DNA of 64,000 nucleotides from Mermis nigrescens (taxonomy: Eukaryota; Nematoda; Enoplea; Mermithida; Mermithidae), in contig JAVLUZ010000754.1 of the NCBI GenBank assembly GCA_036768485.1, positions 1-64,000 on the forward strand, given 5' to 3'. Position numbers and translations under genes: made by a program. The notes beneath the pieces are model-generated. The model was given only the letters and a program-made list of their open reading frames with translations, was not told where the DNA came from and did not search any database. Every line of letters starts with the position of its first letter. The stretch's first letter is position 1. Positions 38,226 through 50,295 of this stretch are shown here, one piece after another.

Positions 38226-39315
38226 ATTATTATTTTATTATCATTAAGGCACGATCGCGAAAGCAGCTCGGGTCGAGTCTTCAATTTTCAAAAGGAGCTC
38301 GTCGATTACAGCGAATCGGACGTCCACATTCTAGCCCACTGCTCACTCAAGTTCCGGGACATTTTCATCAAAGAAACGGGCGTCGACCCGTTTCTCACAA
38401 GCCTAACCATCGCATCTGCATGCAATTACGTTTTCCGGCGCAATTTCCTGGCCGAAAACACAATTGGCATCGTCCCTCATGGCGGCTACTCCCGTAACGA
38501 AAACCAATCAATTACCGCACTCAAATGGCTCAAATACGTATCCGAGACCGAAAATATCCGAATCAGGCATAAACTAAACGGCGGCGAAATCAAAATTGGG
38601 CCCTACAAGGTCGATGGATTGGCTGGCCAAACGGCGTACGAATATTATGGCTGCTAGTACGTAACATTTTTTTTTATCTAATGCTGAATTGGTTATTTTA
38701 TATCTTGCTAAGGGTTGGGCTTAATCAGTTTTTCTCATCATATTATATCATTTTTCTCATTGATTTTAAATATTTTTATGAATATTGTTTACGCATTATT
38801 AGTATTTTTAATTAATTCTAATCTTATGATATACTAATTTCTATCATAATTCTTGCCATATTATTGGATTAACTATTAATTTAATATTTTTCTCATCAAT
38901 AATTTTATGGCTATTAATGTATTAATTTTATATCTATCTCATGATTTTTCTAATCAGTTTTGAGCTTATTATCATTTTCTCATGACTTTTTAATATTTTC
39001 AGTTGGCACGGCTGCCCTCGTTGCATGCCAAAGCGGTTCCAGACCACTGTAGATAATGAAAAAACAGCAGACGCTGCCTACCAGGCCACCATCGACCGAA
39101 AAAAATATCTCGAATCGCAGGGCTATCAGATCATAGAAAAATGGGAATGCGATCTACGAAAGGAGCTAGCCGTAAGTCAAAATAAATTATGATAATGCGT
39201 AAATCTGACTGGGGGTTGGGCCATGCTCTTACCGATTACTAACTGCTGGTCTAAATAATTTTTCTTTCAGGTTTTACTCATAATGTATTAAATTAATCAT
39301 ATGTTTTCTCTTCAG

Positions 39316-39509
39316 TCGAACAAGGAAATGGCCGAATTCTTCAAGACAGTCGATATTATTGATCCGCTAGGACCCAGAGAGGCGTTTTATGGCGGTCGAA
39401 CGAACGCGATAAAGCTTTACCATAATTGCCAGGCGGGCGAACGTATCGATTACGTCGACGTCTGTTCACTTTATCCGTTCATTTGCAAAACCGGCCTTTT
39501 CCCCATAAA
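39316..39509 (+). CDS. pPolB right copy, motif A exon
   Basis: Reads YGGRTNAIKLYH followed by YVDVCSLYPFICK. The Asp and SLYP form palm motif A. The YGGRTNA segment is characteristic of protein-primed family B polymerases of this group. The left counterpart is 30119-30312; its donor is GTAGGA rather than GTAAGA. Confidence 0.82.
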
Positions 39510-40002
39510 GTAAGATTCTTTTCCATTTTCAAAGCCTTTTCAGTAATTTTTATAGTTTTTCGCTCATTCTTAATACTTTTTCTTTTAGGTATAGTATTTA
39601 AAGTATTGTCAAATTTAATGTTCATATATTTTTTTCTTCAGACATCCGGAAATTATCACCGAAAATTTCGAGGATTTGGCCCAAAAATCGTACACGGGCA
39701 TCATCAAATGCACCGTCTTACCGCCCCGAGAATTATACCACCCGGTTTTGCCCTACCGAACAAATGGAAAGCTACTTTTCCCACTATGCAAAAGCTGCGC
39801 CGACGGTCAAATCGATTACTGCGAGCACAAGGACCAGGAACGATCCATTACTGGCGCCTGGGTCTCGTTGGAGCTCTACAAGGCCATGGACCTCGGCTAT
39901 AAAGTAAGAAAAAATTCTTATTGAAGCATGCTGCATGCGTATATTTACTGTATGTTGTTTACCTATATTTTTACATTTCACTAATTTTTTGCAATTTTTA
40001 AG

Positions 40003-40281
40003 ATCCTCAAAATACACGAAATTTGGCATTATCCCGAAACCGAGCAGTACAATTCCGATACGAAAACCGGCGGCCTTTTCACCGACTACATAAACACCTT
40101 CTTGCGACTCAAGCAGCAGGCCGACGGTTGGCCGTCTTACTCCAAAACCGACCAGGAGAAAGGAGGCATATGTTCACAATTACGAGGCGGTAGAGGGAAT
40201 AAAGCTCGATGCGGCAAAAATCGAAAAAAATCAGGGAATGAGAGCACTCGCCAAGCTAATGCTCAACAGCTTTTGGGGAAA
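40003..40281 (+). CDS. pPolB right copy, motif B exon with internal frameshift pair
   Basis: Reads ILKIHEIWHYPETEQYN in the normal frame. After the extra base near 40160 it reads about 38 codons in a wrong but open frame. The missing base near 40278 restores the phase at the splice site. Motif B is lost. Total length equals the left exon (279 nt), so the lesion is invisible to a length check. Confidence 0.75.
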
Positions 40282-40405
40282 GTAAGAAAAATTTAATTTT
40301 ATTTGCATGGAGTATACGTATGCTATGAATATGCTAAATAACCTTAGCGCTTTCAGGTTTATTTTTTCAAAAACAGAAAAGTTAATATTTCTCTTTTTCA
40401 TTCAG

Positions 40406-41302
40406 TTTGGACAGCGCAACAATTTATCGCACACGGAATACTTCAGCGACCCCCAAAAGTTCTTCGACCTACTTTTCGACAACACTAAGAAGGTTCCTTC
40501 CGTTCGATTCTTCGGCGAATCGATGGCTTGCGTCACATACACGGTAGAGGACGAATTTCTGGAAGCGCTCCAAAACACGAACCCGATTATCGCCAGTTTC
40601 GTCACGGCTCAGGCTCGACTTAAATTATACACTTACCTGGAGCGGCTTCAGGAGCGAGTCATCTACCTAGACACGGGTAAGAAATTTTAAAAATTATTTT
40701 GATTATAACATGTAAATTATTCTGCAGTATGTAAGCATGGATGGTCGTCAGGGGGTATATAAGTTTGAAATTATTAATGATGTAAGCACCAAGGTTCGTC
40801 AGGGGGGATGTTAGACCGATCCATTTCTTCTCTATTTCAAAAAACTGATTTTTTGCTTAATTCAGACTCAGTCATTTACCTAACAACGCCAAAAGATACC
40901 TTCAAAATCGAAACGGGCAGCTTTCTTGGTCAAATGACCAACGAATTAAAAGATTTTGGCGATGGCGCCTACATTCAGGAATTCGTAGCCGGCGGCCCTA
41001 AAAACTACGGCTACAGGGTCGCCGACGCGACTGGAAAAATCGTTCACGAAACCAACAAAGTTCGCGGAATTCGCCTAAATGTCAAAAATAAACAACAAAT
41101 CAATTTCGAGCTCTTGAAACGTATGCTTTTCGCGACCTGTTTAGAATCGGAGAATGTTTTTGTTCGAACCATTTACGAAAATCGTATTTTACGCGATAAT
41201 GAACGAAAGGTACTCACTGTTCCTTGTAAGAAAAATTATCGAATCGTTTACAATAAGCGCACTTTGTATCCCGATTTTTGCACCCTTCCCTTCGGTTTTT
41301 AA
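40406..41302 (+). CDS. pPolB right copy, motif C exons and C-terminus
   Basis: Exons 40406-40676 and 40866-41302. The first ends VIYLDTG with donor ACGG|GTAAGA; the second begins after TTCAG in the frame that supplies the missing Asp-Ser. The catalytic metal-binding DTDS is therefore interrupted by a phase-1 intron in both copies. Confidence 0.78.
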
Positions 41303-42971
41303 ATTTTTTCGCTTGAGCATTTATTTACCCCCCACTTTTTCGTCAATTCATGTATTTTTTTGTTTGCTTTTTATATTTTTGTTTATCGCATTTTTCAATA
41401 TTATCCGCAATAATTGTATTTTTTAGTCTTTTATCGCAGTAATTTAAAATTTGCTATTCATGTTTTTTTTGCATTTTTTCTTGTTAATCGCGTTTTTATT
41501 TCGCATATTTTTTGTATTTTTTCATAAAATGTTTTTTTATGTTATAGCGTTTTTTTCAGAAATAAAATGAAAAAAGAAAAAGTGGCTAGCGATGCTTCAG
41601 GACGTTCACGTTCGTGCTAGCTGGGATCATGGGTGCACTCTGTGCATTCATGATGCAGACACTGAAGCAACAGATAGGGGGACTCAGCAAAAATAAAATG
41701 GCGGGATACCCTAACCTAGTGTAAATAGAAAAAATGGTCGGGTCTTACTTTTATACGTCCATCCAAAGAAAAAGTGAAAAACGGTTCGGAAACCGGAGTT
41801 TGAACTTGTAGTCTAGAGCGACGGTCTCCCTGCTCATCAATGCAGGAGGCCATGGACCTAGGCTATGAATACATAATTTTTAATGCAAATATATAAAGGT
41901 AAAAATGGCCGGCTCTTAGTATGAAAGCTTATCCATCAACGTCAAGGTGGCCGACCGGCGGATAAGTACTCACCTTTCTTTGTCCCGCTCTTCTTCCTAA
42001 AAATAAACTTTACACTTGTATTACACTTTACACTGACTGAATTTGGGCAGGTGCCCCCTTTTCCATAAACCCCCTTGAGGCCTTTAGGCACGTTTGGGCT
42101 GGGGCTAGGCCGGCACCCCCACACTTTACACTACACTTTACACTGGTCCCCCCAAATACAACAATACTCTCTTACCCCTCACCTACAACTTATATTGCCT
42201 TTGTTTCGGAAAAAGTTGTACCGAAACTAGCTGTTACTGTAGAACCCCCTTTTTTCAGGACCCCTTAGACCTACTGACGGGTCGGGCAGGTCCGCGGGCA
42301 CGTCCGGGCAGGTCTCATTTCCTACCCTGAAAATTTGAGCCCGTTCCGACCACTAGCTCTCGAGGTAAACACCCTTCAGATTTTTACCCATGGGAAAATT
42401 CTCCCCAGGGAGATTTCATCCCCCTCCCAATGATCGGCGCCCCTCACCCTCCTGGCTGACCCCGGATGGCTCCTTGGGGCGTGCTCGGGCATGTCCCGCC
42501 CTTTGCTCCCTGTCTTTTTCTCAGAGAGCAGATTTTGACGTCATCGCCTATCTTTTAACACTACACACGCTATAAGATAGGGATCTAGGGACACTGACGC
42601 CATCAACTGAAAAAGCAGTGTAAATAGGCATACTGTAGGTTGCGCGCTAAAATTTTGTACATATCATATTTTCCCTAACATACTCTGAAAATTTGAACAA
42701 AATCCAGCCATTGGTTCTTGAGTTATAAACCTTCAAAAATTTCCTCACATGGAAATTTCCCCATGGAAATTTACCCTCCCCTGGTCCTGGACCCCTACCC
42801 CCTGGGATGGACGCGGCCCCTCCCCGGGCAGGTCCGGGCACGCCCCTACGCTATAGCACAGTCTATGCTACAGCATTGCTCCCTGAGCGAGAAAGCCACG
42901 CCCCCTCCGCCTATGCTATAACACAGGCTATGTTATAACGTTGTAACCCTAGGGAAGCAGGGTATACTACT
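41303..42971. repeat. Right terminal non-coding region of the Polinton
   Basis: Inverted counterpart of 26520-28165. It has TTTACACT clusters at 42005-42040 and 42118-42145, and GC-rich blocks. Relative to the left arm it lacks a GC-rich stretch near 42500 and instead reads into a CAGAGAGCAGATTTTGACGT segment. Confidence 0.7.
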
Positions 42972-42977
42972 GTTATA
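42972..42977. other. Polinton target-site duplication, right
   Basis: GTTATA, identical to 26514-26519. Confidence 0.9.
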
Positions 42978-43083
42978 TGAGGTGACTTTTTCAAAAAGAT
43001 TGTTCTTATGTTGTTCAAGTATTTCTCCCGGCAAGTTACCTCTTAGTTTATTGATCAATTCATTCAAATCACTCTAATTTAAA

Positions 43084-43460
43084 GTAGGGTACTAGCAAAG
43101 TAAAATGCTCCGATGGTACAAAAAGGACAAATGTACCTACTTGGAATAGTGTATTATTAAAGACATAAAAGGAGAGGACTATTGTCTGTTTCACACAAGT
43201 TTGGGCATAAATTTTGAAAACTATGTCCGACAATAAGCCGACAGATTGCGATTATAGCATTGATTTGATATATATAATTATCGTAATCCGTCGGTTTACT
43301 TTCGAAAAAAATCTCTAAAATTTCTGCCCAAACTTATGTGAAACAGATTAAAGAAAAAGTTACCTATGCGCGCAAAAATCATCAGAATCTGCTAACAATC
43401 AGATTTCTCAAAGCAATACAAAAATCGAAATATATTCTGCTGCCTCTAAAAACAGAAGGT
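43084..43460 (-). repeat. Rep-B copy interrupted by a MITE
   Basis: Rep-B in reverse orientation, split near 43181 and resuming at 43350. It follows the Polinton-interrupted array edge, in the arrangement expected from 3888-6531 inverted. Confidence 0.75.
43182..43349. mobile_element. 168-bp palindromic MITE family F
   Basis: Long terminal inverted repeats: TCTGTTTCACACAAGTTTGG at the left mirrors CCAAACTTATGTGAAACAGA at the right, with TA on both sides. A related copy, more decayed, lies at 55203-55355. Inserted into Rep-B. Confidence 0.75.
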
Positions 43461-43559
43461 GTCCTCTCAAAACATTATTCATTTTTAGACCAGTATCGCG
43501 TTTTCTAGACAATATGTAATCAATATTCAGTGAAGGCTCAATAGATGAATTATGGGGAT

Positions 43560-44010
43560 ATGGAAAACTCGCCCCCACATTTCGCCCCCACACAATTCGC
43601 CTCCCCCCACAACGCCCCCGATTACAACTCACCCACACACAACTCGCCGCCTGCGCAAGTCGCCTCCACACAACTCGCCCCCTCACAGTCACTACTCGGC
43701 CCCATAGGATATGGATAAGTCACTCTCTACATTTCGCCCCCACACATTCCCTCCACAACTTGCTCCCCACAACTTGCCCCCACACAACTCGCCCCCCACA
43801 CAACTCGCCCCCACACAACTCGCCCCCACACAACTCGCCCCCACACAACTCGCCCCCACACAACTCACCCCCACACAACTCGCCCCCATGGATATGGATA
43901 ACTCGCCACCTACATTTCGCCCCTATACAACCCCCCCCCCACAACTCGCCCCCGACTACAACTTGCCTTACACAACTCGCCCCTACACAACCAAGCCCCC
44001 CAAAGACAAA
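43560..44010 (+). repeat. 15-bp minisatellite, CAACTCGCCCCCACA unit
   Basis: Tandem units, almost perfect from 43786 to 43888 and degenerate outside. All frames stay open because the unit is 15 bp, giving artificial HNSPP-type open frames. No coding role is claimed. Confidence 0.85.
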
Positions 44011-44589
44011 AACGGATGAAAATTGAAACTTTCTTCAAAAGTGCTTCAAATGGACCAGAAACATTGTAATAACGTACAATGTACATAGCTTTAACGCTAT
44101 TTTAGCGCTTACAACACCAGTTTTTGAGGTCATTTTGGTCTAGAAAAGCTCAATTTTTGACTGCCCCCCGACCGGCTAACCCCCCTTCCTTCCAGATCGG
44201 TCACGCTTTTCGGCGCATAGCGCTGTTTACGCTTTTTTGACTACATTTGTCTAATTTGCTCGATTTTTTCAAATTTTTTCGAAATTTTTTAGATGTTTTT
44301 ATGTTGTATATAGAACGAGATCTGTTCGATACGTAAAAAAAGTATTTTTGACGTGTACCCATCGTTTTTGGCCTAAAGAAGACAATATTCAAAAACTGTT
44401 TTGGCTTGACCACCCATAATTCCCATGCTGTACATCTGGGGTTGTGGGGAGCATGCCAGCATTCGATTAGCTTTATCTGTTGGCATTGACAATCACGTAT
44501 AATTTCAACAAATTAAACTCTGCGGGTTTTAACCTTCTGTAAATTCGACCAAATCCTCCATGATTGGATATTACATACATAATTGCGAT

Positions 44590-44815
44590 TGAGTTGGGGG
44601 CTAGTTGTGAGGGGGGAGTTGTGGGGGGGGGCGACTTGTGTGGGGTTAGTTTTGAGGGGCGAGTTGGGGGAGCGTGTTGTGTGTGGACGAAATGTGTGAG
44701 AGCAACTTCTGTAGGGGGCGAGTTGTGCAGGGCGAGTTGTGTGGGGGCGAGTTGTGGCTAGGGCGTATTGTATGGGGGCGAGATTATGGGGGGGCGAGTT
44801 GTGGGGGCGAATCAT
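44590..44815 (-). repeat. 15-bp minisatellite, inverted partner
   Basis: The same unit in reverse (GGGGGCGAGTTGTG), more degenerate than 43560-44010. The two arrays face each other across about 580 bp. Confidence 0.8.
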
Positions 44816-45102
44816 CCGCAAATCGAGTTATGGCATTCGCGCCGTTTGATATGGCTCTACAGTTATACTTGTTAGGCTAGTGTAACAACTGCCGTTACAA
44901 TAGCATGATGAGATGATGTAGGTTCATTTTCTCCTGCTTGGGTATTCTGCGATGAGCTATTGAAATTTCCGGTCTATCATTATGCACTATTGCATTCATT
45001 TGCATGGTTATCTCGCTCACTCTTCTTGCACCGTGTCCTAAATCCTTTGGTGCAAACCTGTTTGCACATAGTTAGTGCCTTACTGCGCTTCTAATGCTTT
45101 CT

Positions 45103-45235
45103 CACATGGGCGTGGGGGTCTGGTGGTATGCACCCCCACAGAAGTTGAAACTCCCCCCTCCCGCAGATTACTGTAGACCCCAGAATTCTATTTTTAGTGA
45201 CATTTTTGGCAAGTTTTTTGCTGCCCATGTATGTA
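45103..45235 (+). mobile_element. Short family A-like MITE
   Basis: From CACATGGGCGTGGGGG to GCTGCCCATGTATG, with CACCCCCACAGAAGTTG inside. Only ~130 bp, so internally deleted. No clean target duplication. Confidence 0.6.
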
Positions 45236-45392
45236 TGCCATTGCGAGAGCGGTCGTTCGGACTTACATACATTTAGTTAATCTTAGTAAACAAAATGATT
45301 TGTAATTTTCTTTAATTTAGATTGATCAGTTCTATTAAAGAATAAACTGTTGTGCTGTTAATTTCTCAAACTGAGGTCACAAATACCTTCTT

Positions 45393-45562
45393 CTGCAGGC
45401 CGCAGAATATACTTCGATTTCTATGTTGCTTCGAGAAATCTGATTTTTAGCAGATTCTGATGATTTTTTGGGCGCATAGGTGACTTTTTCGTAGTCCCCT
45501 CCTTTTATGTCGTTAATGATACACTTTGTCTTTTTTGTTCAATCGGAGCATTTTTCTTTAAT
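45393..45562 (+). repeat. Rep-B dispersed repeat, last copy
   Basis: From GCAGGCCGCAGAATATACTTC to the CAATCGGAGCATTTTTC block, slightly shortened in the middle. Confidence 0.75.
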
Positions 45563-46857
45563 AGTAGATATTTCTTTCTGGAGCCCGGCGAACCGCCTAA
45601 CACCCATATACAACATAACATAACAGTTAATTTTATAGACAATAATGCGTTTCCTAAAATTGAAATCATTAATGACATGTACGAGTATGAATAGCGAAAA
45701 AATGGCTAGCCGGAAATAAAAAAACCGCATTAGAAAGATCGGACTTGAATTCTGCTTGTCGTTTTTTCACACAAAAGCGTGCTTTTGCTTAGAATTGAAA
45801 TATGACAAGCATTTAATGATTTTTTCTTGCAAAATCGTCGCGATAACGTGAACTTTAATGTTTTTATTGCAGAGCTTACTTGGAAATAAGACGGTATGTA
45901 AGTGCATATTTTATTGCTAATTTCGCATCTGCTGTCATCACATAACAATCATGTTGTTTTATTATTACTTCATTATACAATCAATTTAATCGTGGTTGCA
46001 AAGGCGAATCGAGATGATGTTTCGAGCTTTAGGGGAGGCATCCGAATTCGTTCAAGGTGCTGAGCTGATTATACAAGGTGGTACCGACTTGAATAACTTG
46101 ATGAGCAGGCAAATATAAGTCGAAAAAAATATGAAATATCTGTGCCAATAAAATTTTTAGTCATTCAATCACAGTTCAGTACTTCACTCAGATAAAATCT
46201 GACTGGTCAGATACAATAAATCATGCTTCAAAATCTTCGATTTGATTATAGGTAAAGATCGAATAGTGATTGTAAATGAAAAGATTTGCCAATTAATTTA
46301 TTTTCTGTGCGACAAAATACGATTTCAAAAGTACAACATGTTCTTTTTTTACTTCGTGATTTTTTCCACAGAAGCCTAAATGCTTCGAGGATTTTTATGC
46401 AATAATGTTTATCATTTTTCAAAATTGAAAATGAAAGAATGTATCCAGTGACTGACTGAATATATCGTTGCAATTATGTAAAAAATATCGCGATGCACGT
46501 AAGCCGAGTTTTGCTAATACTAGGCGTCTAAAGTTGAGAATATGCCAAAAATGATAAATAAATATTTTATTTTTATGTAAGTTCTGAATTATCACTCCTT
46601 ATCTTAAATTAAAATCTTTTCCCGAAAAATAATTTGCACTTTCCTTATTGCATTGTCGGTAACTCAGGCACATACGATGTTATGCCTCAAATCAGTTATA
46701 CTAAAAATTTGAGAGTCCGAAGAACTAATAGTTTATAGCCAAGCTTTCTTTTGACCTGCTGAGCTAATTTGACTAGAGAAGGTATATTTCAAATAATCGT
46801 AGAAAAATGAAAAACCAAATCTAAAATTCTGAATGCCAAATTGTTGAATATTGTTAA
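45563..46857. other. Unannotated AT-rich sequence
   Basis: No gene or repeat family recognised. Confidence 0.5.
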
Positions 46858-46995
46858 TGAGCGTAGGGGTAGGTTTCCGTGGAGGGTTTAGACCTCCAGA
46901 ATTGAATTAATGGCAGGTTTTTTATTTTTTTGCCAGTTTTACACCACCCAGACCCCCAGAATTTGTTCGCTGCCCATGCACGCTCGCGCCTACAT
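46858..46995. repeat. Divergent family A-like fragment
   Basis: Runs from GCGTAGGGGTAGG to a TTCGCTGCCCATGCACGC end, with an ACCCAGACCCCCAGAATTTG block. Confidence 0.45.
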
Positions 46996-47223
46996 ATAGC
47001 TCTTGTCCAAACCAGAGGTACATTTAATTTTCAAAAAGCTTTCTCAAAAGTCAAAAGTTAGCGTTGTTAATACGATTAAATTTAAAAAGCGATTTTTATG
47101 TTTGGAACAATAATTCCACTTAACAGAAGGAAAGATTATAACATTGCAGAATGTCGTTCCTGTGATCTTCAATCAAAAACGTATAAAGCTGTTCCCATTT
47201 TTTTAGAAAATTCCAATTACTGA

Positions 47224-48409
47224 GGCCCGAATCACAGAACGTTGGGTAAGGTAAATGTATGGCAAAGGTAAAGGTTGGGTAATGTCTAGGTAGCTACCTA
47301 AGGTTTACCAGCCTTGGTAAGTTACCTAAGGTTTGCCAAGCTCTGGTATCACAGACGGTTGGGTAATGGCAAGGTAAGTACCTAAGGGTAAACGTTGGGT
47401 AGACGAGAAAATTTATCATTTTTATTGCAAATCCGTTCGGTTTAGCGTCTGACATTCTCTGAATTATTGTAAAATACAAATTAAATTGATATGTATTCGG
47501 TTTTGATGGATACCTTCAGCTGAAGTATCATATTCCCAAAATCGAGAGACAGATTGTGGAGTACGGCGCAAGCAACTATTACATTAAAGCATTTTTTGGA
47601 TTGAATCGCAACTTGCTACTTAAGCATGGGAATCTACGTTTTAAAATTCCATTTAGCCGTTGGATAGCCATGCGTGTGGACGACTGAGCGAAATTGTATC
47701 GCTTTTCTGAACTAGATTGGGGGTTCGCTAAAGGTGTCATCAGGTAACGCATGCACGGGTAACCACGATCCCCAAAATGTGAAAACGGCCCGGCAATGCC
47801 TCCGAGGAATTTTTTAAGGCGGACTCATCGAATATGCGAGCATCGTGGGTGCTCCCTTTCCATCTTGCAACAACATTTAGAATTTTCCACTTAACGTCGG
47901 ACACTAACTGCTTATTAATCGAATACCAACCTTTTCAATTTCGGTATAATTCGCCATTTATTCCGCCAGGATGTATGAATTGGCACATGAGTACAGTCTA
48001 TTGCACCTAAAACTCCAGGAATTCCTCGTTTTTTCATAAAATTGCCTCTGAATCGATTTGACCTTCGCATATAAAATTGTTGGTCATTGTAAATTTCCAA
48101 CGGTTCAGTCCTTTTAATGAGCAGGTGTGCATGAAAGAATAAATCTTCCTCGTTTTCACTTGCATCATCCAAAAATTCAATCAAATCCATTGAAAACGTA
48201 GACTAATTGATTGTTAACAGACCTTTACCTCTGCTCTTAGCTAGGGTAAGATCATTGGGTAAATTTGTCTTTATTTACCAAAGCTTTACCTTACCTTTAC
48301 CTTACCCAACCTTCTGTGATATGGCAATCTCTAACCTAACCTAGAATTTACCTAAGGGTAGCTAATTTACCAAAAGGCAAGTCTTACCTAACCTTCTGTG
48401 ATACGGCCC
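47224..48409 (-). mobile_element. PIF/Harbinger transposon, 1186 bp, decayed
   Basis: Left end GGCCCGAATCACAGAACGTT and right end complement GGGCCGTATCACAGAAGGTT form the TIRs. A 3-bp TGA flanks both ends (47221-47223 and 48410-48412), matching the 3-bp duplications of this superfamily. The TIR core TATCACAGANGGTTGGGTAA recurs about 120 bp inside each end (47346 and 48325), so each terminus is doubled. Interior: a HARBI1-like transposase relic on the minus strand. Confidence 0.82.
47470..48190 (-). pseudogene. HARBI1-like (PIF/Harbinger) transposase relic
   Basis: Reading down the minus strand gives pieces of the DDE transposase: MKKRGIPGVLGAIDCTHVPI (first catalytic Asp), then in another frame KILNVVARWKGSTHDARIF (second Asp), a GDRGYP segment, a RMAIQRLNGILKRRF segment, and VIVACAVLHN near the C-terminus. 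At least three frameshifts and an in-frame stop separate these. The acidic residue usually found just before the R-FG-LKRRF segment appears as Gln here. The partner Myb/MADF-like protein of autonomous Harbingers is absent. Non-functional. Confidence 0.72.
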
Positions 48410-48654
48410 TGAAATACACGAGTATATCGATCTCAAAATCACAAAAGACATTGCAAGCAACTGTTCGAAAAAAATTGAATTCTGGGGGTCTACCGTAATT
48501 AGCGGGGAGGCGTGATTCTCGAGGTCAAATCCCCCAAATCCCCTTACACCATGTTTCAGTGAAATTTACGATAGATTTTTGAAGCTGCAAAATGATTACC
48601 ACTTTCTTTCTAACGTGAGGAGCAGCATTTGCTGCCCATTAAACGTCCTATACT

Positions 48655-49566
48655 CAGAAGCGGATTTAAGGGGGGCGGAAAGGCGGCCGTCCCCATTGAC
48701 CCAAAATAGTTGGCGAGATGAGGAATGGATATGTAATTTGCAACAATTTTTGGCCGTAAGTGATTATAATTTCTCAAATATTTTCCTGCGCTTCGCGCAG
48801 GATAATACTTATGACCATAGATGTACAGCTTGGCCGATCTTGGGGGAAGTGGTCAGCTGGTCTGGGGGTAGCCCAAAAACTAAGCTTTTTTTGGGCCAAA
48901 TGAATTCAAAAACCGGAATAAGCGCTAAAATAACATTAAAACTACATTATTACACAGTTTCTGGACAATTTTAAGCAGTTTTTAAGAAAATTTTCAATTT
49001 CTATTAATTTTTTGCCTACAGCTTGCCTCATTTTCCCGAAAAAATTTTTCATTTTCCAATTCTGGGGTCCAGACCCCTAAACCCCTATTATGCATGTCTT
49101 ATTATAACATTTATTTACTTTCTTGGCGGCCAGGAAGCCATCTTTTTTGCTCAATAAATATCTACGATTTCAAGGACAGAAATATAGCTATTTGAGTGAA
49201 GTTTTAATATGTTTCAAGCATATCTTTAAAAATTTTCGATGCTCCGCGTCAATTGCTAAAATAAAGCAATTCTAGCAGTAATTAAAGCTTCTAAACGTAC
49301 TTTCGCCTTAATTTCACAAAATTTCCAATGTCCTTGCCGGATTATCGCTAAAGTGAAAGAAATTAAATAATTATATTCGCTCGAAACAAAAATTTAAAAA
49401 TTTTTTTTCAGAAAAACGAAGCTATTTTAAATAAAAGTAAACAAATTTAAACGCCAAAAAACGCTATTTCGCACGTGATGGGCAAATTTTCGGACCTAGT
49501 TTTGACTGTTTTTGGCTAAGTTAGGGTATCGCCCCCTTACGAAAATCCTAGATCCGCCAGCCACTG
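48655..49566. mobile_element. hAT-like MITE family C, 912 bp
   Basis: Starts CAGAAGCGGATTTAAGG and ends ATCCGCCAGCCACTG, with a perfect 8-bp duplication CCTATACT (48647-48654 and 49567-49574). The CAG-GGCGGAT end is a common hAT terminus. Contains a GCGCTTCGCGC hairpin near 48788. The open frame at 48579-48974 is fortuitous. Confidence 0.85.
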
Positions 49567-50282
49567 CCTATACTTACCTATGTACACATGTATTTGTACA
49601 CAACCGTTATATATTAAATTGAATACAATAAGAATAGGATTTCGCTGAGGCTACATACGAATGCCGCATTTTAGCTCGTATATCATTAATTTATTATCGG
49701 GCGTCTCACATATTTTTTTGATCTATGGCGTGCAAGCTGATCGGTAGTTATGCTAAAATGCACTTAGTGAGCTAAAACATTGAGGCATTCTCACACTCCG
49801 TTTAAATTTATCAACAAATTGCATAGCCGGTTCGCCTTTTGTGTCTGAACGCCTAGAAAAAATGATAAATTTTCAATTAAAAAGCCGCAACGCTAATATT
49901 GTTTTCATAAAAGAATCGTGATTAATAGAGATCGGATTATTGAATACATCGGTTTTTAGTCCATAATGGATAAAAATTCGTTAACGACGCGCGCTCGAGC
50001 GCGTTTCATTATATCAAATTAATGAATAGCCTTATTAGTTTATTATTTCGTTGTATCGCTTTTCGAATTGAGTTCGTTTTCGCAGATATTCGAGTACTTA
50101 CCTACTCTTTTTTGCGATAATCAAGCTCATCGGATCATCATCTTAAGTATGTACCTAAGCTCATTTCATAGTGAAACACACGTATTACGGCATAACGCTT
50201 CGCCATATATAAAGAAATTCCGATGCTATTTCATAAATTTTTCAATTTTCTTTTTCTTGATTTTTAGAAACAAAAATTTTTC

Positions 50283-50295
50283 AGGCGTGGGTACC
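50283..50295 (+). promoter_or_regulatory. Splice acceptor just before the insulin-like ATG
   Basis: TTTTTCAG ends at 50284, only 11 nt before the ATG. In nematodes this layout often marks spliced-leader trans-splicing; a cis 5' UTR exon is the alternative. Confidence 0.4.

Noticed and set aside
43692..44026. Repetitive HNSPP or GGELC frames
   Set aside because: They come from a 15-bp minisatellite, are open on both strands and lack any start context or domain.
47101..47221. A 40-codon frame reading a DYNIAECRSC stretch
   Set aside because: An in-frame stop lies just upstream, no domain is recognised and no partner exon was found.
48579..48974. 131-codon open frame
   Set aside because: It starts outside and ends inside a hAT-like MITE whose ends and target duplication are clear, so it is fortuitous.
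49984..50008. CGCGCTCGAGCGCG palindrome about 300 bp before the insulin-like ATG as a promoter element
   Set aside because: A single palindrome with no known factor; too little to call a regulatory site.
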